Source: Pseudocercospora fijiensis CIRAD86 (taxonomy: Eukaryota > Ascomycota > Dothideomycetes > Mycosphaerellales > Mycosphaerellaceae). Taken from it: 64,000 nucleotides of DNA. Under the pieces are notes generated by a model. That model was not told the origin of the DNA, did not search any database, and was given only the letters and a program-made list of their open reading frames with translations. The stretch's first letter is position 1. The number at the start of each line of letters is the position of its first letter. The DNA is taken from the NCBI RefSeq assembly GCF_000340215.1, contig NW_006921543.1, positions 1,240,001 through 1,304,000 of the forward strand. The letters are read 5' to 3'. The position numbers and the translations under genes are program-made. This document shows positions 58,150 to 64,000 of this stretch, one piece after another.

Positions 58150-61100
58150 TACCTAGTAGGTACTGCGATAGAATATTATCGCTAAAGGCACTCCTACGGC
58201 TACTAGCCCTACTATAGCTTCTCTTAGAGGCTCCCTCGCCGAACACTCCCTCTACTACCCGAGGGACGCGGATGTTGCGACTACTACGGGTATAGTATGC
58301 TTATATAAGCAACTGCTAGGCTTCCTCTCCGGTAATGTCGACCTAGTTATCTTTAGACGATAAAGACGATAAAGAGCTATTATCGACTTAAAGAGATGCT
58401 CCGGTACGAGGCCTCTTCGTAATACTACCGCTACCGCGCTTAGTACGCTTTACCGCCGTCGAAGGACTAGCAATAGGTATACTTAGTCTAGCTTAAGGAT
58501 TAATAGTAGCAGCTGCTACACCCTAGGCAGCGTTAGCCTAGATCTGCTAGTTAATTATAGCTACCTAGCGGATAGTATTAGCCTAGGCGGACTAGTGTAG
58601 GCCTTGTCGTATACTAAGAAGCTCTGCCTCTCGCTCCTCTAGTATTAATTGCTATATAGTCTAGCCTTATGCTTGCGGATTCTCGGCAGCTTCCTTTGCC
58701 GCCTTAGCCTCCTCCTTCTTCTTTGCCTTAGCGACCTTTGTAGCCTCCTAGTCGGCATACACCTGCTTAGCTATACTATTTAGGGCAGTATACAACTCCG
58801 GTAGAGCTATATCCTTATACTGCTAATCCTTTATTTCCTGTGCGGTATTCAATACCTTCTCTAAGTTAATATCTACCTACGACTTATACTCGCGAGCTAA
58901 CTTAAAGATATTAGCTACCGCCTATATAAGACGATCCTTTATAAAGTAACTGCCTAGAATACGGAAGCGTCGGCTAGTTAACGGAAATATACCGTCGGCC
59001 TTCTCCGAGCACTACTTCCTAATATATAGTAGTATACAAGCTAGTCGAGATCCTACGCCTAGTAGTATAATAGGTTTAATACGTCGAAGCGGCTTCGGTA
59101 GTAGAGGTAGGTCCTTTATTAGCTTAGGGTTGTGCTAGTTACAATAGTCTACTAGATCGGCTATGCCCTTTAGATATAGAAAGATCGCTATATACTCGCT
59201 ATGCTCCTTATTTATAACGGTACGGAAGCAACGATTCGGGTTAACGATATAGCTATTAAATGCATTTATAAAGACCCTAGGGACTAAGGCTCGGGCTTTT
59301 AGCTTAGTCTTGTTCTAGAATTCGGACTTCTTCTTCTTACCTCTACTATCGCTAGCATTAGACGCCGCATTACTACGGACATTATCCTAATTACTAATGC
59401 TACTAATATCCTCGCCGGGGATCTCGACCTGCCGAAGCCTACTCGTACTAGCACCTCCGCTACGACTACGACTACGACTACGACTACGACCGCTACGACT
59501 ACGACCGCTACGACTACGGCTACGGCTAGTAGTTAGAGTTAGTGCGGCAATGGCCGTAGAACCCTCTAGCATCTTCTTAATCTAATCGCTGCTATAGTAT
59601 AGAACGAGGAAGAAGGCACGAGGTCTATAGAAATATAGCTTAGTTAGGAAGCCTTCTAAAAACAGCTTCGTTAGGTCTCGATAGATACGACTAAGGCGCT
59701 ATATTATATCGCCTGTATCTCTAGTAATAGGCAGCTTTACCTAGATAACATCGCTAATATTAGGAACATTAAGCCTAATACTAAAGGCTATTGTTGCGCT
59801 AATATAGCGGATCTCGGAGTTAGGCTTATAGTATTCTATATATCGAGAGTCTTAATCGAAGGTTAGAACTGTCGCGGTATATACTATAATCGTACGGGTT
59901 ACATCGATACTACTATTAGCGCGAGTGTATATATACCGCTTTACTAGATCTAGATAATCCTTCGTAAGCTATATAAGCTAGCTACGTACTACCGAGACGA
60001 AATTGGCGTAGTACTTACGACTATCGATAAAGACGAGGACTTTGCGTATCTTCTATAGTATAGCTTCGCCCTTCGTTAAGACACGTTCTCCTTCTAGTAT
60101 ATTATACGAGACAGTATAGTCGATAATGTAGTATAGGTAGTTATACGTTGCTAATAGGTCCTTAGGGATATACTTAACGATATATGTAACCTCCGGACGA
60201 TCGATGCTACTACGAATAATGCGGGACTAGAAGTAGCTATTACCGATAGTACGTATACTAGAGTATTAAAGGACATACTCGGTTGTTGCCTCGGACATTG
60301 TAGCGGATGCGTATAGAACAAGGGTATCGATACGTAGGTGCTCGCGAATCTAGTAGACTTGCGAATACTCTAGTCGGAAGTTAGCCTCTTCGCCCTATTT
60401 ATAGATAAGATAGCATTTATTAAATACCTCGAGGCCGATACGATTACGGACTACAGGATCGCGTAGAAGCTCCTTAAATTGCGGCATAGCGGCCTATTCT
60501 AGACTAAGCAAGATATACTAGATCTTACTATTCTTAATATTATCGTAGATTGCTAGATCTAGACGCTTAGTCTCGGCAGTAATATAGTATAAATAGACTA
60601 GTCCCTCGCCTCGACCGATACGCTCGATAGCTGCCGCCTACTTAGCACTAAGACGATTAAGTAGGACGACTTGAATAGTAACTATACCTATTAACAGCGT
60701 AAAGCCCTAGAAAACTAAGCTCTTACCCTCGCCGGTACGAGCGATTATTAATATATCGGCTTGTCCGTAGATAAGCGTATATAGGACTTCGATCTAAGCT
60801 TCTATTAGCGTATATTCCTTGCCTAGGTATAGCATGTCTAGGATCTTAGTTAAGCTAGCGATAATAATATCGCGCTATATAGGAATAGCCTCTAGATACT
60901 AGCCTGCTTCCTATACTGTCTCCTAAATGCGGGCAAGCGACTCAGTCTTAATGTTCTAGTATCTCTTCTAGAAATAGGCAAGGTATCTGTCGCGCCGATT
61001 AGGTAGCGGCAATAGAACCTTTAGACCGAAGTCTAGACGCTCGCGATTGATTGCTAAGCGACCTAGAAGCGGCACATACTACGCTAGTCGACTCGTATTA

Positions 61101-61260
61101 GCTGCTACCGCCTTGTTAGCCGCTATCTTGCCCTCCTTCTCTTGCTTCCGCAGCTTACGGCGCCCCTTATCTCCGCCTATACTTGTAAGAGACTAGCGGT
61201 AACGATATAAGTGCTAGTTTGTAGAAGCGCTAGTTTATAGGAGTAATATCGTCGATAGAT
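58150..61260 (-). pseudogene. RecQ-like helicase gene of the insertion
   Basis: Minus strand, about 1,000 codons. A basic N-terminus (GRRKLRKQEKEGKIAANKAV) precedes ADILIIARTGEGKSLVF (motif I) and IQVVLLNRL (Ia). The DECH box appears as FNKCYLIYK-GEEANFRLEY near 60400-60440: Asp, Glu and His became Asn, Lys and Tyr, each by a CpA/TpG change. LYASATM (motif III), VLVFIDSRKY and DIIQRLSRIYRD (family QRxGRxGRD, motif VI) complete the order. The C-terminal half has an Arg/Ser repeat encoded by a 6-bp microsatellite (59455-59530), then a zinc-free, Lys/Ala-rich coiled region. It resembles RecQ-like helicases found in fungal repeats and subtelomeres. No telomere repeat is seen here. Limits approximate. 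Confidence 0.8.
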
Positions 61261-61812
61261 GTCGCTCGAGTTGTATAGTAGATTTAGATATCGTAAGTTA
61301 GTTTAGAGGGTTAGATCGAGAGATAAACGTATTCTAAAGAAGACGCGAAGTGGACCCTTTAACTGCGATGCGCGCGTGTAGGTCCGTACTTATATTTAGG
61401 TTGCTTAGAAGTAAAGTAAAAGCGGGAGACAAAGCTAGATATATAGTATAGTTCTTTAACAACTATACAAGATATAGCAACGCGAACACTTAGAGGTTGT
61501 AGAGGGCATTAGAAAGGGCTAGAAACATAGTTGTCCGAACATTCGATAGCGTTTATCGTCGTTTGTATAGCAGGGTAGGGGTAGACTCTATAGCTAGCCT
61601 ATACGTGCACCTTAAAAAGACTAGCTATAATATTGTTAATTTTCGCATTTTCTATATTATAATTGCGCGATGTACAAGTTTAGCCATTTATCTAGGTCCC
61701 GTACGATATATATGCTATACAAAAGTGCGCTAGATTACGACCTATAGAGCCTCTAAATTCTATGTTCGTTATATAGGCTCTATAGAGCTACCCGCTCTTA
61801 GCGGTTTGCCGT
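61261..61812. other. Flank between RecQ-like gene and MITE
   Basis: No gene recognised. It contains a hairpin with arms CTATAGAGCCT and AGGCTCTATAG at about 61742-61786. Confidence 0.45.
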
Positions 61813-61914
61813 TAGGCGCTTCGCTAGAATGAGATCTCGAGTGCCGCTAAACCTAATCTAGTATAGTATAAATATAGAAGGCACGTAAGATCATTCTAGT
61901 ATACGAAGCGCCTA
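61813..61914. mobile_element. 102-bp MITE-like inverted-repeat element
   Basis: The ends TAGGCGCTTCG and CGAAGCGCCTA are perfect inverted copies. Complementarity continues inward (CTAGAATGA against TCATTCTAG, then GTGCC against GGCAC) with small gaps, giving arms of about 35 bp around a short AT-rich centre. The TA at both ends could be a target duplication as in Tc1/mariner-type elements. Confidence 0.7.
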
Positions 61915-61924
61915 AGGGGAGGTA

Positions 61925-64000
61925 GTCTTACTCTCGAATAGGACAGAATATAGAGAAAGGGTTTTATAAGTCCGAATAATAAAGGACCTTTAGGTACTTC
62001 GCCGGTAGACGAAGAATAAGGACATATAGACGCCTACCTTTATACTAACACTTGTAGACGGATTAGGGAAGGAATATAAGTTAGCGGACGATAAGGCCGA
62101 CCTACTATAATCTGTCTTCTTCCTAGAATCCCTACCGGCGGACGAAACCGACATCGACAATGCTAAATATAGACTACCGGTAGTTATACCGCCGATTATA
62201 GAGTATAAAGTAAAGGAGGCTATCCGAAGCACTAGCCTAGACAAAGTACTAGGCCTAGACGATATCCCGAATAGGGTAATAAGGATCGCGATAGACCTAC
62301 TAGCGCTAATACTCGCTATAACGTACAATCTAGCCCTCGACCTATAGTACTACCTAGCCTCTTTTAAGGAATTAATAACGATAGTACTTCGAAAGCTAGG
62401 GAAATCTATATACCGCGAACCTAAATCGTACCGACTAATCGCGCTACTTAATACGATCGGTAAGATAATAGATATAGTCCTTACTAGGCGAATATCGTAC
62501 GTAGTAGAATACTACGGCCTTCTACTAGATACCTACTACGGAGGGAGAAAAGCGAGTTCTATAGAGCACGCCCTCTACCTAGTAATAGAAACGATCTACG
62601 CTAGTTAGAACTAGAATAAGATCGTTAGCGCCCTCTTTCTCGACGTCTCTAGGGCCTTCGATAATATAAGCTATCGGCGGCTACTATACAACCTTTAAAA
62701 GCGGCGTCTACCGGCAGAGATAGTAGGGTAGCTCCGAAGCTACCTAGTCGATAGAAAAACGACCCTCCGGATAGCTAAAGGGAGCTCTAAGTAGTATAGC
62801 GTAGGAACGGGAATACCGTAAGGATCCCTACTATCTCCGATACTATACCTATTCTATAACGCAGACCTAGTCGACATTAAAGGAGCGGACCTAAATACCG
62901 GGTATATCGACGACGTCTTAATAGTAGTCTCTAGGTACTTAGCAGCCGGCAACTGCGAGAGACTAGTAGAGATTTATACGAAAGCTAAATAATAGGCGAC
63001 GAAACACGCTTCGGTCTTCGCCTTAAAGAAGTACGAGATTATTTACTTCTATCTACCGGACTAGAGGCGATTAGCGGCCTTTAAGAGAATAGTAGAAGAA
63101 GAACAATACCCCCCCCTTTAGCTTACGCTAGTCTCGGGAGAGCAATATACTGTCTAGGCAAGCCGATATACTAGATACCTCGGGGTATAGCTCGATAGCG
63201 AGCTTAGAGGTCTATAATACCTTAAGAAAACGCTAGGAGCGGCTACCGCTACGGTAGGAGCCCTAGGATTAATCGCCGGCTCGATATAAGGGATTACACT
63301 CGAGCAGATAAGGACGCTCTACCGTATCGTCGTCTAGCCGAAGATACTATATACCGCATTAGTCTAGTTCCTAGTAGCGCTAGTATATAGCGAGAAGACG
63401 GTTTAAGCAAAGATAATAGCGAAGATTAACTCTTTATAGAAAAGGGCACTTTGCCTTATTACTAGAGTACTATAGACGATAGCGAGGGAGATCCTCGAAG
63501 TAGAAGCGGGAGTTAAGCCGATAATAACTATACTCGTAAGGAGGGTTAGCGACACGCTCGTTAGAATATACGCCTCTCTAATATAGCAAAAGATAAGGGA
63601 GGTATAGGACGAGATACCGATAAGGGTACAATACGAGAGCCCTCTACGAAGATACCGAGATATAGCTAATAGACAGCTCGGCTAATTTAGCTACGGAGTA
63701 TCTAATATAGAACTAATACGGCCGGTAATCGTAGCACTATAGTAGGAGCCCCTAGCAGTATATATTGCCGCCGACAAAGACGCTACGGTTAAAGTATACG
63801 ATAATATAGTTAAGGAAAGAGAGCTAGGCCGGCTTATTTTCTATACCGACGGGAGCGCGATCGACGGCTATATTAGTATAGCGGCAGCGCTCCCCTCCTA
63901 TAAGTAGACCGCTAGCCGCTATATAGGACCGTTTACCGAAAGTAACGTCTACGTCGCCGAGCTCTACGGGATAAGGATAGCGCTATAGAAAGCCCTCGAG
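61925..64000 (+). pseudogene. LINE ORF2, reverse transcriptase and RNase H, cut by window end
   Basis: After a linker with TPTFILTLVDGLGKEYKLAD, the RT begins with GLDDIPNRVIRIAIDLLA and ELITIVLRKLGKS. ALFLDVSRAFDNISYRRLLY (motif A), GTGIP-GSLLSPILYLFYNA (motif B, Gln now stop) and GYIDDVLIVVSRYL (motif C, catalytic YIDD at 62903-62914) follow. Then come the connection and a Cys/His-poor region, and an RNase H start IFYTDGSAIDGYISIAAALP (TDGS at 63845-63856) reaching ALQKALE at the window edge. The catalytic DD survives. It belongs with the endonuclease half at 49230-50335. Confidence 0.93.

Larger units (their letters stand above)
50336..61924. mobile_element. Insertion with DUF6589-like and RecQ-like genes
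   Basis: This block separates the two halves of LINE ORF2. It contains a plus-strand DUF6589-like gene, a minus-strand RecQ-like helicase gene converging on it, a second short helicase-like fragment near its left end, and several tandem repeats between the genes. I found no clear terminal repeats or target duplication, so it may be one element, several nested ones, or one element plus the MITE at its right edge. Confidence 0.5.
34640..64000 (+). mobile_element. Tad-like LINE retrotransposon in three pieces, right end outside window
   Basis: ORF1 (34640-36474), the ORF1 end plus ORF2 endonuclease (48976-50335), and ORF2 reverse transcriptase/RNase H (61925-64000 and beyond) are on one strand, in the correct order, and do not overlap in content. 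The first gap is exactly an LTR element with a 4-bp target duplication. The second gap is the RecQ/DUF6589 segment. The simplest reading is one LINE of at least 5.3 kb split by two later insertions. Confidence 0.8.

Noticed and set aside
58150..61260. Subtelomeric location suggested by the RecQ-like gene
   Set aside because: No TTAGGG-type repeats occur in the window, and the gene sits inside a broken LINE, so chromosome-end position is not supported.
1..64000. Frequent in-frame TAG as a possible reassigned codon
   Set aside because: Active-site residues, zinc-finger Cys/His and start codons are mutated by the same CpA/TpG transitions, and the vip1-like gene uses TAG as its true stop. RIP explains the pattern better than code change.

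Overview
The window looks like repeat-rich, compartmentalised DNA from a filamentous ascomycete (Pezizomycotina; a dothideomycete-like fungus is plausible but not proven). Almost everything outside about 11.75-13.66 kb carries the signature of repeat-induced point mutation (RIP) in the CpA context. TpA is abundant, CpA/TpG are scarce, CpG is spared, and the old reading frames are full of TAG/TAA codons derived from CAG, CAA and TGG. In one sample, positions 4021-4080 hold 8 TA, 0 CA and 1 TG, while positions 12421-12480, inside the gene island, hold 0 TA, 2 CA and 8 TG. A 350-base N run (45016-45365) marks a draft assembly. Only one intact gene is visible: a two-exon minus-strand gene for a Vip1-family RRM protein with two metallothionein-like cysteine modules at its C-terminus (12199-13282).

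The rest is a graveyard of nested transposons. Left part: a PIF/Harbinger DNA transposon (Myb/SANT gene 8.45-9.60 kb on +, DDE transposase 10.09-11.4 kb on -) sits beside a complete Ty3/gypsy chromovirus-type LTR element (1441-8433, target duplication CTACC). A second copy of that LTR element (18924-25919, target duplication GTTAA) splits a Helitron. The Helitron's zinc-finger/Rep part lies at 25.9-29.6 kb and its PIF1 helicase part at 16.6-18.9 kb, both on the minus strand. Both LTR copies carry, between pol and the 3' LTR, a four-exon gene on the opposite strand.

Right part: a PiggyBac transposase (32.04-34.26 kb, -) is followed by a Tad-like LINE on the plus strand broken into three pieces: ORF1 34.64-36.47; end of ORF1 plus the ORF2 endonuclease 48.98-50.33; ORF2 reverse transcriptase and RNase H 61.93 kb to beyond the window. 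The first break is a 12.5-kb LTR retrotransposon (36475-48975; 280-bp LTRs, GTAG duplication) with three minus-strand ORFs: gag-protease, RT-RNase H-integrase, and a large unrecognised third ORF. A 25-nt palindrome recurs in its inter-ORF spaces. The second break (about 50.34-61.93 kb) holds a DUF6589-like gene (+) converging on a RecQ-like helicase gene (-), with a tandem-repeat-filled spacer, a second helicase fragment and a small MITE.

All element proteins are described as RIP-inactivated pseudogenes. Reading-frame boundaries for them are estimates from conserved motifs, because start codons (ATG to ATA) and active-site residues are often mutated.
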